Below, piece after piece: positions 1 to 8,926 of a stretch of DNA of 64,000 nucleotides. The DNA comes from CAZJAH01 sp964544155 (GTDB taxonomy: Bacteria > Bacteroidota > Ignavibacteria > Kapaibacteriales > UBA2268), in the NCBI GenBank assembly GCA_964544155.1, contig CAZJAH010000006.1, positions 1 through 64,000 of the forward strand. The letters are read 5' to 3'. The notes under the pieces are model-generated. The model worked only from the letters and a program-made list of their open reading frames with translations, had not been told where the DNA came from and did not search any database. Made by a program: the position numbers and the translations under genes. Numbering within the stretch: position 1 is the stretch's first letter; each line of letters opens with the position of its first letter.

Positions 1-6
1 CCAACC

Positions 7-25
7 CCGCCGGTGCGGCATTTTT
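7..25 (+). terminator. possible terminator remnant at window edge
   Basis: A short hairpin CCGC-CGGT-GCGG is followed by CATTTTTG. It could be the 3' part of a terminator for a gene lying before the window. The stem is only 4 bp as far as can be seen, so this is weak. The rest of 1-96 is AT-rich leader for dprA. Confidence 0.3.
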
Positions 26-96
26 GTTGAATAATTTATCAAAAAATTATTAAATTGCCGTTTAATTATGATGAAAAGCTAATAATCGGGTAAAAA

Positions 97-1188
97 TTGC
101 CTCCAAACTGGACCCTTAAACAGCTGCTTGCCCTGACTTTTATCAAGGGTATAAAATATTCCGGGATAAGGGATATAGTTGAGCGCTATCCTTCGCTCGA
201 AGACTTCGCAGCCGCTCGCGAAAGTTCCGGCCAGGGAAGCATCGACGGCATTATCTTCGGCGGTTCCTTATCATCATACTACAAACTGGCCGATGAGCAG
301 ATACAAATGTGCGAAGAGTCTGCCTCCCGGATAGTCACAATCTGGGATGACGACTACCCTCCACTTTTGAGGTATATTCTTTATCCCCCTCCTATGCTTT
401 TCATAAAGGGAGATTTTAAACCCTTAGACAGGAAATTGATCGCCATCGTGGGTACAAGGAAGTGTACTACTTACGGCAAACTCTGCGCCGAACGCTTCGC
501 TGCTGAATTTGCTGCTAACGGTATTGTAGTTGTAAGCGGTTTAGCTTACGGTATAGATACAACTTCCCATATGGCAGTAGTAAAAGCCGGAGGTACTACC
601 TACGCAGTAATAGCATGCGGGCAGGATAGAATTTCCCCCCAATCATCGCAAAAGAACGCTGATAAAATAATAGAGGCCGGCGGCGCCATAGTCAGCGAAT
701 ACAGGTTTGGCGTTCCAGCCAGGCCCGGATATTTTCCCCAGCGCAACAGGATAATCAGCGGCATGTCCGACGCCTGCCTTGTTGTCGAAAGCGGCTCGCG
801 TGGCGGCTCGCTTATAACGGCTAAATTCGCCTTCGATCAGGAAAGAGATGTTTTCGCAATCCCCGGTAATATTTCTTCCCAAAAAAGTGAAGGAACTAAT
901 ACTCTGATCAAAACTAATATTGCCATGCCTGCGCTAACTCCCGGAGGAGTGCTCGAAGATCTGGGTATCGATTTCGAAAAACTGGATTTTTCAGAAATGA
1001 AAATCAAATTTGACAGTTCAGAGGAAGAAATGCTTTACAATAAGCTTAGTTTTGAGCCCGTTCATATCGACACATTAGCTGATAATACAAAGCTTGACAT
1101 TTCGGTAATACTTGTCAGGCTACTCGATTTGGAATTTAAAGGCCTTGCGCGGCAATTGCCCGGCAAATATTATATAAAAGCATCATAA
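97..1188 (+). CDS. dprA: DNA-processing protein DprA (Smf)
   Basis: DprA binds incoming single-stranded DNA in the cytoplasm and loads RecA during natural transformation. The 363-residue protein has the expected order: a short helical N-terminal region, the Rossmann-like DprA core from about residue 75 to 290, and a winged-helix-like C-terminal domain from about 300. Visible core motifs are GTRKC (119-123), GLAYGID (148-154), FPQRNRIISG (213-222) and SGSRGGS (232-238). The start is a TTG at 97; it is the first possible start after an in-frame TAA at 91, and no strong Shine-Dalgarno is seen. The prenyl synthase gene follows after 18 nt, so the two are probably cotranscribed. No other competence genes are in the window, and dprA alone does not prove competence. 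Confidence 0.93.
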   Translation: MPPNWTLKQLLALTFIKGIKYSGIRDIVERYPSLEDFAAARESSGQGSIDGIIFGGSLSSYYKLADEQIQMCEESASRIVTIWDDDYPPLLRYILYPPPMLFIKGDFKPLDRKLIAIVGTRKCTTYGKLCAERFAAEFAANGIVVVSGLAYGIDTTSHMAVVKAGGTTYAVIACGQDRISPQSSQKNADKIIEAGGAIVSEYRFGVPARPGYFPQRNRIISGMSDACLVVESGSRGGSLITAKFAFDQERDVFAIPGNISSQKSEGTNTLIKTNIAMPALTPGGVLEDLGIDFEKLDFSEMKIKFDSSEEEMLYNKLSFEPVHIDTLADNTKLDISVILVRLLDLEFKGLARQLPGKYYIKAS

Positions 1189-1206
1189 ATTATTGAATAG
1201 ATAATA

Positions 1207-2190
1207 ATGAATAATCAAAATCTCTATCGTCAGTATTTAGAATTAGTCGAAAAAAGAATAAACGAACATGTTCAGGTGATTGAACCAAAATCCCTGTATG
1301 AGCCTTTTTCCTATTTCATGCAGGCAGGCGGAAAAAGGATACGGCCCGTACTCACCATGATCAGCGCGGGTGCAGTGGGGGGCAATCCCGAAGAAGCAGT
1401 GGATATAGCCGCGGCTATTGAGATACTTCATAATTTCACGCTTGTACATGATGATATAATGGATGATTCCCCACTCAGGCGGGGCAGGCCTACAGTACAC
1501 AATAAATGGGATAAAAATATTGCCATACTCGTTGGCGACTTGATGATAGGATATGCCTGCAAGCTTCTTCCAACGCATAAGCAGCATGAAAGAGCCGCGG
1601 AAATTCACAAGGAATTCACCGACTCCCTTATCATTGTATCTGAAGGCCAGGCTTTCGATATGGATTTTAATGAAAAAAGGGATACCACTGTAGACGAATA
1701 TTTTGTTATGATTAGCAAGAAAACTGCCCACCTGCTCGAAGCTTCCGCTGTGGTAGGCGGCCACGCGGGATTCGGTAGCAACAGGCAGATTGCCGCGCTT
1801 GGCAAATACGGTGATAATCTCGGGCTGGCTTTTCAAATACAGGATGACCTTTTGGACTTAACAGCCGACCAGGCCGAGCTTGGTAAACAAATCGGCCAGG
1901 ATATTGTAGAAGGCAAGAAAACCTACATGATGATAAACGCCCGATTAAGGGCACAATCTCCGGAGGATAAAAAGCTTATTGATCTTTTCTTCGAGAATCA
2001 CGGTCTTGGCTCAGAATACGTCCCCGTTATTAAAGATATGCTGGACAGGCTGGGCATACTTGATGACGCCAAAGTGCGAGTAAAGCAGTTCCTCAATGAA
2101 GCTGAAGCAAGCCTTGAAGTATTGGAAGATAACGAATACACACGTCTTTTGAAATGGATCATTCAATATCTCACAGACAGAAAATATTAA
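1207..2190 (+). CDS. short-chain polyprenyl diphosphate synthase (FPP/GGPP type)
   Basis: This trans-prenyltransferase condenses IPP onto allylic diphosphates to supply quinone side chains and other isoprenoids. The first Asp-rich motif is HDDIMDD (81-87), followed by the RRGRPTVH element, and the second is DDLLD (213-217). The length of 327 aa is normal for the family. Residue -5 relative to the first Asp is Phe77. In characterised type I GGPP synthases an aromatic residue there limits chain length, so a C15-C20 product is more likely than octaprenyl diphosphate; that part is inference. The gene lies 18 nt after dprA. The MEP-pathway gene ispF at 23549 and the menaquinone methyltransferase at 35930 fit the same metabolism. 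Confidence 0.92.
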   Translation: MNNQNLYRQYLELVEKRINEHVQVIEPKSLYEPFSYFMQAGGKRIRPVLTMISAGAVGGNPEEAVDIAAAIEILHNFTLVHDDIMDDSPLRRGRPTVHNKWDKNIAILVGDLMIGYACKLLPTHKQHERAAEIHKEFTDSLIIVSEGQAFDMDFNEKRDTTVDEYFVMISKKTAHLLEASAVVGGHAGFGSNRQIAALGKYGDNLGLAFQIQDDLLDLTADQAELGKQIGQDIVEGKKTYMMINARLRAQSPEDKKLIDLFFENHGLGSEYVPVIKDMLDRLGILDDAKVRVKQFLNEAEASLEVLEDNEYTRLLKWIIQYLTDRKY

Positions 2191-2320
2191 TAAAATTTAA
2201 CCGTATTACATTATATTTGAAAAAATCACTTATCTTATCTATAATTTAGTTGAGACTAATTATTTTTGTTAATTTAGCAAATATATTTTTGAACAATTAT
2301 TCTGAATATTTGGAGCACGC

Positions 2321-3928
2321 ATGAAATCCTTTGATAAGGAAACCATTATCGAACCCGGAATGGAATATCTCGGACTGAGAAATTTAGGAGAAGTACACTG
2401 GCACCATACCACGGCAGTTTTATACGAACACGCCATAAAAAATAGCGAAGGTATAATATCCCACCAGGGTCCTCTGTGCGTAAAAACCGGGAAGATCACA
2501 GGCCGTTCGCCAAATGATAAATTCATCGTAAAAGATGATTTCACTGAAAATACTATCAATTGGGGTAAAATAAACAGGCCTTATGATGAAAAAAAATTCG
2601 ATATTCTATTTGAAAGAGTAAAAGCACACCTGCAGACAAGAGACATCTATGTGCAGGATGTTTATTCCGGCTCTGACTCTGCCACAAGAATGAAAATCAG
2701 AATTATCACAAGATACGCCTGGCAGTCTTTATTCGCGAGAAACCTGTTTATCAGGGAACTTGACAGGGATAAACTCAAAGATTTCACGCCTGATTTCACT
2801 GTTATAGATATCCCCAACTTCCTGGGAAACCCTGAACTCGACGACCTTAACAGTGAAACTTTCATATGCGTTAATTTCAAGAAAAAGCTAGTTCTGATTG
2901 GCGGTACCCAGTATGCCGGAGAAATTAAGAAATCAATATTCAGCGTTATGAATTACTTCTTGCCATTGAAAGGTGTTCTGGGAATGCATTGCAGCTCGAA
3001 TAAAGGGCCGAATGATGATGTCGCGTTATTATTCGGGCTGTCAGGTACCGGCAAAACTACTCTGTCAGCTGATCCTAAAAGAGCGCTTATCGGCGATGAT
3101 GAGCACGGCTGGAATGATGAAGGAATTTTTAATTTTGAAGGTGGCTGTTACGCGAAAGTTATAAACCTATCGAAAGAAGCCGAACCTGAGATCTGGGCTA
3201 CAACCAGAAAATTCGGTACAATACTTGAAAATGTTGTTATTGATGAAGAAATACGCCGGCCCGACCTGCATGATAACAGCCTTACAGAAAATACCAGGGC
3301 GGCATATCCCATAATGTCACTGGATAATATAGTCCCCGAAGGCAAAGGAGGCCACCCGAATAATATAATATTCCTTACTGCCGACGCATTTGGAGTACTA
3401 CCGCCAATATCCAGACTTACACCGGAACAGGCTATGTACCACTTCCTCCTCGGATATACAGCTAAGGTAGCAGGCACCGAGAAAGGCGTAACGGAACCAC
3501 AGGCCACATTCAGCACCTGTTTTGGCGCGCCGTTCATGCCTTTGCATCCGAGTAAATATGCGGAACTTCTCGGCAAAAAGATTAGAAAACATAACTCCAG
3601 GACATGGCTTGTTAACACAGGCTGGGTTGAAGGCCCATACGGCGAAGGCCACAGGATTTCAATTAAGCATACTAGAGCCCTGCTTAATGCCGCACTTGAA
3701 GGCAATCTTGATAATGTTGAATACGAAACAGATCCGATATTCGGACTTCAGGTTCCAAAGGAATGCCCGGATGTACCATCGGAGATACTTATGCCTAAAA
3801 ATACCTGGAAAGACAAAAACGCTTATGACGAAAAGGCCAAAAACCTGGCAGCCATGTTCAAAGAAAACTTTAAGCAATATGAAAGATTTGTTGATGACAA
3901 GGTTATTAAGTCAGGCCCCATAGCCTAA
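2321..3928 (+). CDS. pckA: phosphoenolpyruvate carboxykinase (ATP)
   Basis: PckA converts oxaloacetate and ATP to PEP, CO2 and ADP, either for gluconeogenesis or in the reverse direction as a CO2-fixing, ATP-forming step during fermentation. The 535-aa length is standard for the ATP-dependent class. The kinase P-loop GLSGTGKT is at 239-246, the metal/nucleotide motif DDEHGW at 259-264, and GGCYAK at 274-279. ATG at 2321 is preceded by GGAG (TTTGGAGCACGC). The 130 bp upstream is very AT-rich and presumably holds the promoter, but I could not place a convincing -33/-7 pair. A strong terminator follows at 3956, so pckA is probably monocistronic. Confidence 0.97.
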   Translation: MKSFDKETIIEPGMEYLGLRNLGEVHWHHTTAVLYEHAIKNSEGIISHQGPLCVKTGKITGRSPNDKFIVKDDFTENTINWGKINRPYDEKKFDILFERVKAHLQTRDIYVQDVYSGSDSATRMKIRIITRYAWQSLFARNLFIRELDRDKLKDFTPDFTVIDIPNFLGNPELDDLNSETFICVNFKKKLVLIGGTQYAGEIKKSIFSVMNYFLPLKGVLGMHCSSNKGPNDDVALLFGLSGTGKTTLSADPKRALIGDDEHGWNDEGIFNFEGGCYAKVINLSKEAEPEIWATTRKFGTILENVVIDEEIRRPDLHDNSLTENTRAAYPIMSLDNIVPEGKGGHPNNIIFLTADAFGVLPPISRLTPEQAMYHFLLGYTAKVAGTEKGVTEPQATFSTCFGAPFMPLHPSKYAELLGKKIRKHNSRTWLVNTGWVEGPYGEGHRISIKHTRALLNAALEGNLDNVEYETDPIFGLQVPKECPDVPSEILMPKNTWKDKNAYDEKAKNLAAMFKENFKQYERFVDDKVIKSGPIA

Positions 3929-3955
3929 GTGAAAATAAATCATAAGTTTATTTTA

Positions 3956-3987
3956 AAGCCTGCTCTTTTTGGGCAGGCTTTTTTTAT
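3956..3987 (+). terminator. rho-independent terminator of pckA
   Basis: The left arm AAGCCTGCTC (3956-3965), loop TTTTT and right arm GGGCAGGCTT (3971-3980) form a 10-bp stem with one G-T wobble. It is followed directly by a T-run. Confidence 0.92.
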
Positions 3988-4057
3988 TTTTCACGAAAAT
4001 TAATTAATATCGTCATTCATTTTGATAACAGGCATAATAAGTTTTTTAAGGAAAATG

Positions 4058-4960
4058 ATGAAACTGATCTTTTTTACACTGTTTATTTTGATAACAGGAG
4101 CCTTAGAGGCCATTTCTCAACATGATGATTACAATGAAGTCGAACCGCGCGATACAGTTGTTTTTCGTTACAAATTCAATGTCGGCGATACTTTGTATTA
4201 CCGTGTAGTTTCACATGACAGCATCATAATCGATTACGGTGAACCCCTTTTGAAAAGCCGCTATGAAAGAATACGGATTACATGCGACAGCATTAATGAT
4301 GTCAATCATTACATCTTAGGTATAACATTAGTTGATTATTTAGCTCATGAAAGCAAAGGCGATGTTCGCGGAGTAAGGCGGGAACATTCCCCCTGGCTTG
4401 ACAGAACCGTATGGATAGAAATGGATTTTTACGGCAACCGTTACAGCTACCGTATTGATGATACAAGCCAGGCCGCCATGGCTCCCGGAAGCGCTTTTCA
4501 GCCCTTTCTGCTGATAAATTTCGTGGAATCGCACAAAGCCGTAAACGAGTCATGGATGGTCAAGGATTCCATACACATTGCTGAAAACGGCTATCCGCCT
4601 CCGGTTCTGAGGTATAGCAGCCTTTTCAGGGCTAAGGAAAGCATCGATACTCTGGGGTACATGACAAATAAAGCAGAGTATATCCGCACAGCACAAGGCT
4701 CAATGGAGCTAATCACCGATCAGCAGAAAATTGCTGTTGCATCTATTCATAACAGCTGGGGTTTTATCAATATGAGCCAGGAACTGTTCATTCCGGTAAG
4801 CCTTTATCAGACATCCGAACTGAAACTTAACATACAATCACCCGATCAGCCAGATAAGCCGGGCTGGCATTATATCGAGGCTAATTACATGCTCGATGTA
4901 TACAAGCCTGCAGATCCGCCCGATGATGCAGATGAAGATGAAGGTAACAGCATGGAATAA
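4058..4960 (+). CDS. exported protein of unknown function
   Basis: I do not recognise a family. The reading frame opens at a TTG at 4022, but ATG at 4058 is a better start: AAGGA at 4048-4052 is well spaced and the product then begins with a clean signal peptide (MKLI, a hydrophobic stretch, then about ALEAISQ). The mature protein is roughly 280 residues, soluble-looking and beta-rich by eye, with many Asp/Tyr residues and a very acidic tail (DPPDDADEDEGN). No lipobox or type IX sorting domain is visible, so a periplasmic location is likely. It has its own leader after the pckA terminator. Its stop lies 3 bp from the end of the convergent symporter gene. Confidence 0.75.
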   Translation: MKLIFFTLFILITGALEAISQHDDYNEVEPRDTVVFRYKFNVGDTLYYRVVSHDSIIIDYGEPLLKSRYERIRITCDSINDVNHYILGITLVDYLAHESKGDVRGVRREHSPWLDRTVWIEMDFYGNRYSYRIDDTSQAAMAPGSAFQPFLLINFVESHKAVNESWMVKDSIHIAENGYPPPVLRYSSLFRAKESIDTLGYMTNKAEYIRTAQGSMELITDQQKIAVASIHNSWGFINMSQELFIPVSLYQTSELKLNIQSPDQPDKPGWHYIEANYMLDVYKPADPPDDADEDEGNSME

Positions 4961-4963
4961 TAC

Positions 4964-6451
4964 TTATGATTCATTGCCGGCGATAGCGGTTGCAACAGCT
5001 GCGTCGCCGGTAACGTTAGTTACCGTTCTTGCCATATCCAGTATCCTGTCAACCCCCAGTATCAGGGCAATTCCTTCCGCCGGTACGTGTATAGCCTGCA
5101 GGATCATTACCAGCATGATTATTCCAACACCGGGAACCGGCGCAGTGCCAATAGAAGCCAGAACAGCCGTAAGGACAATGGTCAACTGCTCGACTATACC
5201 CAAGTCAAATCCGTATACCTGCGCAATGAAAACGGCTGCCACACCCTGATACAGGGCAGTTCCATCCATATTAATGGTGGCTCCCAGCGGGAGTACAAAC
5301 CCGGTGACCTGTTTGGGCAGGCCAAGTTTATTTTCAGTGCAGTCAAATGTAACAGGCAGGGTAGCAGCGCTGGAGCTCGTACTAAATCCTATTGCCTGTG
5401 CATTGCGCATTGCCTTCATGAATTCTAATGGGTTCCTTTTACCTATAACTTTGACAAGGGTACCGTAAACTAAAAATGTCTGAAGCAGCAGCCCAAAAAT
5501 TACCGCGAAAATATACCATATAAGAGTGGAAAGAATCTCAAAGCCGAAATCAGCCACAGTAGCCGCTATAAGCGCGAAAACGCCATAAGGCGCTATTTTC
5601 ATGATGAAGTCAACCATCTTGATCATAGTTTCGCTCACCCCGTTGAAAAATCCCACCACAGGAGCAGCCTTTATGGATGGAATAAAGGTCAAGGTGATAC
5701 CAAAAATCACCGCGAAAAACACAATCTGCAGCATGTTGCCTTTAGACATAGCTTCTATGGGATTTTTGGGTACAATATTAACGAAGAAATCAAGTATATC
5801 TATCTCCAGTTCTTCACTGACTTCAGGCTTATCTTCCTGGAAGGCGCCCATTAGCCTGTTCTTGGAGCTTTCGGTGACCTGTTTGCCCGGCTGGATCAGA
5901 TTAGCGCAAGTAAGGCCTATTGTTATAGCTATTAACGTTGTGGTAATATATATGAGGAAGGTCTTCCCTCCTATCCTGCCGAGTTTTTTCACATCGTCGA
6001 GGCTCGCGGCTCCAATAATCAGGCTTGCAATCACTAATGGTATTGCAAGGAAGCTCAGCAGCCTAATAAACAGCTCGCCTACCGGCCTTATGACTGTTGC
6101 CGCTGTTTTTTCTTTCCTTATCGAAATTATATTAGTTAACAGTAACTGCTCGCCTTCGGCATTGATAATGGTCAGATGCGGCTTACCGGGAAACTGCCTG
6201 TTTATCCTTCTGAAAGATTTAATAAGCTGTATTTGGCCTTCATCATCGAAATTAATCATGATATCTTCTTCCGGAACGGCTATAATAGCGCTTCTCCAGT
6301 TGTCAATCGTTGTTTTTACTCTTTCCCCTTCATGAGTATGGGAAATGATGATTTTATCCTGGTCAACATTAAAAAAAGCCCCGAAAACCGCGCCGGCTGC
6401 AAGAGCGAATAATATCTGAAGATGAAGCGGGATACTGCTTAATTTTTTCAT
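4964..6451 (-). CDS. dicarboxylate/amino acid:cation symporter (DAACS family)
   Basis: This is an inner-membrane Na+/H+-coupled transporter for glutamate, aspartate or C4-dicarboxylates. Family hallmarks are the Ser-rich hairpin GFSTSSSAATLPVTFDC, the TM7 motif GATINMDGTALYQG and the TM8 region VPGVGIIMLVMILQA. At 495 aa it is longer than bacterial GltP/GltT (about 420-440). The extra length is a polar segment at about residues 30-118, between the first hydrophobic helix and the PVGELFIRLLSFLAIPLVIASLIIGA segment that normally follows closely. A promoter matching the Bacteroidota consensus lies at 6478-6508. The substrate cannot be assigned from sequence. Confidence 0.93.
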   Translation of the reverse strand: MKKLSSIPLHLQILFALAAGAVFGAFFNVDQDKIIISHTHEGERVKTTIDNWRSAIIAVPEEDIMINFDDEGQIQLIKSFRRINRQFPGKPHLTIINAEGEQLLLTNIISIRKEKTAATVIRPVGELFIRLLSFLAIPLVIASLIIGAASLDDVKKLGRIGGKTFLIYITTTLIAITIGLTCANLIQPGKQVTESSKNRLMGAFQEDKPEVSEELEIDILDFFVNIVPKNPIEAMSKGNMLQIVFFAVIFGITLTFIPSIKAAPVVGFFNGVSETMIKMVDFIMKIAPYGVFALIAATVADFGFEILSTLIWYIFAVIFGLLLQTFLVYGTLVKVIGKRNPLEFMKAMRNAQAIGFSTSSSAATLPVTFDCTENKLGLPKQVTGFVLPLGATINMDGTALYQGVAAVFIAQVYGFDLGIVEQLTIVLTAVLASIGTAPVPGVGIIMLVMILQAIHVPAEGIALILGVDRILDMARTVTNVTGDAAVATAIAGNES

Positions 6452-6477
6452 TTGTAGTTTTAATTTTTAGGAAAAAA

Positions 6478-6508
6478 CAAAGATACCAAAGTTTAAAATC
6501 AGAACAAA
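6478..6508 (-). promoter_or_regulatory. Bacteroidota-type promoter of the symporter gene
   Basis: Read on the minus strand: -33 element TTTG (complement of 6505-6508), 19 nt, then -7 element TATCTTTG (complement of 6478-6485). This matches the TTTG-N19-21-TAnnTTTG pattern used by Bacteroidota primary sigma factors, about 27 nt before the start codon at 6451. Confidence 0.6.
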
Positions 6509-6552
6509 TCCGATTTAAACGGTATTACAGCGGTATTTTAATTCAGGATTAA

Positions 6553-6975
6553 TTATTCTTTGAAACTGAATGTGTAATCCAGTTTGATATCAGGATGAAG
6601 GCTTCGTGTCACCGGACATGTCTTTACAACATTTGAAAGCAGCTTGAAATCTTCATCTTTCAGCTTGCGTGGGAAAGTGATCACAAATGAGAGCTTAGCA
6701 ATACGGCGGTATGGTTCATTGACCATTTCCTTACTGACTCGTATATGCAGGCCTTCGATATTGATTTCTTTTTGCCTGGCTTTAATTCCCATTATTGTCG
6801 CCACGCATGATCCGATTGATGCTCCGGCGAGGTCAGTCGGCGAAATGTACTCGGCCTTGCCAAGGTTATCCAGAGGAGCATCCGTCAGGAAGCCTGTTCC
6901 TGATGGCTCATGAGTTACTTTAGTACGCAGGTCGCCCAAATAGTCAACGTCGATATTTACGATATGCTTTTCCAT
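6553..6975 (-). CDS. OsmC family peroxiredoxin-like protein
   Basis: OsmC/Ohr proteins reduce organic hydroperoxides with two conserved cysteines. Both are present: Cys57 in GASIGSCVAT and Cys120 in VKTCPVTRSLHPD. The 140-aa length is standard. The PTDLAGASIGSC context resembles the OsmC/YhfA-type branch more than classical Ohr, so the physiological substrate is open. The gene lies 14 nt downstream of the metallo-hydrolase gene on the same strand and is probably cotranscribed with it. Confidence 0.9.
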   Translation of the reverse strand: MEKHIVNIDVDYLGDLRTKVTHEPSGTGFLTDAPLDNLGKAEYISPTDLAGASIGSCVATIMGIKARQKEINIEGLHIRVSKEMVNEPYRRIAKLSFVITFPRKLKDEDFKLLSNVVKTCPVTRSLHPDIKLDYTFSFKE

Positions 6976-6989
6976 ATAATTTCCAGTAA

Positions 6990-7778
6990 TTAAGTTTCTA
7001 AAACAAGTCCGTCATAAGCGAGAAAAATATTTTCAGGCAGTTTGCTTTCGAGCTCTTCATGCTTAATCTGATGAGCCATGTGGGTGAAGTATGTTATTTC
7101 AGCGCCGATCATGAGGGCGGCATTGGTTGCTTCATCTACGCAGAAATGAGTAGGATGAGGATTAAACCTTAGGGCATCGATAATCAGATATTTAAGGCCT
7201 TTCAGGTTCTTCATACTCTCAGGCGGTATGTTGTTTACATCGGTTATATAAGCCATTCTGCCAATCCTGAATCCCAGAGTGACCAGCTTTCCGTGCAAAA
7301 CAGGTATGGGAATAAGCTCAATATCACCAACACTGAATTTGCAGCCGTTTAAAATGTTAATGTCAATCAGTGGTACTCCGCCGCCTCTCTGCTCGGGTTC
7401 TTCAAAAGCATAAATGAAAGTTCTTTTTAGCTCTTTAAAAGTCTTTTCATTCAAAAATATGGGCATTCTATTGCCGGAAGTAAAATTAAAAGCCCTTATA
7501 TCATCAAAGCCGCCTATATGGTCGAAATGATGGTGGGTAAAGATTACCGCGTCGAGCTTCTTAACTCCGCACCTCAGCATCTGCTGCCTGAAATCCGGCG
7601 AAGTATCTATAACAATAGATGTAGAAGGTGATTCAACCAGTAAAGAGCAACGCAGCCTTTTATCCCGCGGATCGGCTGAAGTGCAGGTTTCGCAATTGCA
7701 GCTTATTGTCGGAATACCGCTTGATGTACCGCTTCCCAGCACAGTGAATTTTAAAAAATCCCTTTTGATTTCACTCAT
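6990..7778 (-). CDS. MBL-fold metallo-hydrolase, PhnP-like
   Basis: This cytoplasmic metallo-beta-lactamase-fold phosphodiesterase has the motif HHHFDHIGG near residue 82. A Cys-rich segment near the N-terminus (SCNCETC, then a further Cys) resembles the structural zinc site of PhnP. C-terminal His residues (VLHGK, THMAHQ) complete the metal site. PhnP itself hydrolyses cyclic ribose phosphate esters in phosphonate breakdown, but no phn genes are nearby, so the substrate here is unknown; RNA-derived cyclic phosphates are a possibility. In Bacteroidota genomes such a protein is common outside phosphonate operons. Confidence 0.9.
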   Translation of the reverse strand: MSEIKRDFLKFTVLGSGTSSGIPTISCNCETCTSADPRDKRLRCSLLVESPSTSIVIDTSPDFRQQMLRCGVKKLDAVIFTHHHFDHIGGFDDIRAFNFTSGNRMPIFLNEKTFKELKRTFIYAFEEPEQRGGGVPLIDINILNGCKFSVGDIELIPIPVLHGKLVTLGFRIGRMAYITDVNNIPPESMKNLKGLKYLIIDALRFNPHPTHFCVDEATNAALMIGAEITYFTHMAHQIKHEELESKLPENIFLAYDGLVLET

Positions 7779-7870
7779 AGCTGAACTGCATAATTTTCAA
7801 TCATTTACTTATTTTACTTAAGATAATAATTATTAAACATTTTCTTCTTAATTCCTGATACCGCAATATA

Positions 7871-7905
7871 TAAAAAAATCGGAGATGTGTTTCCACAGCT
7901 CCGAT
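7871..7905 (-). terminator. terminator downstream of the sigma factor gene
   Basis: On the minus strand ATCGGAG pairs with CTCCGAT (outer arms 7899-7905 and 7878-7884). The stem continues as TGTG/CACA around a GAAA loop, and a T7 run follows at 7877-7871. It lies 26 nt past the stop of the sigma gene. Confidence 0.85.
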
Positions 7906-7930
7906 CAATATGAATTATTTTTCTCAAATA

Positions 7931-8791
7931 TCAGCCTAAGTATGCTCTAAGTGTTTTAGATCTGGATGCATGCCTGAGCCTCCTGATGGCCTTTTCTTTT
8001 ATCTGGCGTACACGCTCACGGGTAAGATTGAATTTTTCGCCGATTTCTTCAAGAGTAAGGCACTGGCCGTCAAGGCCGAAATACAGTTTTATGACTTCGC
8101 CTTCTCTCTGTGAGAGGGTAGTAAGCACCTGCTTGACTTCTTCCTTAAGTGATTCGCGTATAAGTTCGGAATCGGGCGGGGGCTGCTGGTCGTTAGGCAG
8201 CACGTCAAGAAGCCTGTTGTCTTCGCCCTGAACAAATGGAGCGTCAACAGACAAATGCCTGCCTGATATCTTGATGGTCTCGGCAATTTCAGCAACTGAC
8301 ATATTAAGCTGTTCTGCCAATTCCGATGCCGTGGGCTCACGCTCGAATTCCTGTTCCAGTTCGCTGAATTTTTTGCCTATCTTATTAAGAGCTCCAACCC
8401 TGTTAAGCGGAAGCCTTACTATCCTCGACTGCTCTGCCAAAGCCTGCAGTATAGACTGCCTGATCCACCATACGCCGTAGGAGATAAATTTAAATCCGCG
8501 GGTTTCATCAAATCTTTTCGCGGCTTTTATGAGGCCTAAATTTCCTTCATTTATTAGATCACCCAGCGAAAGCCCCTGATTCTGGTACTGTTTGGCCACA
8601 GATACAACGAACCTTAGGTTTGCTTTAACCAGCCTTTCCAAGGCCAGGTTGCCTTCAAATCCGCCTTTTTTGATCTTCTTGGCCAGTTCGATCTCTTCGT
8701 CAGCCGTGATAAGCTCTACCCTTCCGATTTCCTGAAGGTACTTATCCAGCGATTGGCTTTCCCTGTTCGTATATTGTTTTGTAATCCTCAT
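7931..8791 (-). CDS. rpoD: primary RNA polymerase sigma factor (sigma-70, short Bacteroidota type)
   Basis: This is the housekeeping sigma factor that directs RNA polymerase to promoters. At 286 aa it lacks region 1.1 and the non-conserved insert of Proteobacterial RpoD, as in Bacteroidota and Chlorobi. Region 1.2 starts near SLDKYLQEIGRVELIT (14-29). Region 2 spans about 52-122 and includes the -10-binding helix GFKFISYGVWWIRQS (99-113). Region 3 follows, and the region 4 helix-turn-helix is near residues 235-275 (LTLEEIGEKFNLTRERVRQIKE). The short architecture agrees with the TTG/TAnnTTTG promoters found in this window. It is monocistronic, with a terminator at 7871-7905. Confidence 0.96.
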   Translation of the reverse strand: MRITKQYTNRESQSLDKYLQEIGRVELITADEEIELAKKIKKGGFEGNLALERLVKANLRFVVSVAKQYQNQGLSLGDLINEGNLGLIKAAKRFDETRGFKFISYGVWWIRQSILQALAEQSRIVRLPLNRVGALNKIGKKFSELEQEFEREPTASELAEQLNMSVAEIAETIKISGRHLSVDAPFVQGEDNRLLDVLPNDQQPPPDSELIRESLKEEVKQVLTTLSQREGEVIKLYFGLDGQCLTLEEIGEKFNLTRERVRQIKEKAIRRLRHASRSKTLRAYLG

Positions 8792-8926
8792 TTGAGATCA
8801 GCTCATTTTATTTAACTATTTGATATTTAATGTATTTTCCGCTTTTAAAACGTTTTAGTGTTGTATTTATTAACAAATCCGGAAATTAATGAATATAATG
8901 ATAATTAACAAATACGAATTCCTGAA

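Noticed and set aside
5601..6335. 244-codon frame antisense to the symporter gene
   Set aside because: It lies wholly inside a clear DAACS gene on the other strand, and its Ser/Ile/Thr-rich composition is the mirror of a membrane protein.
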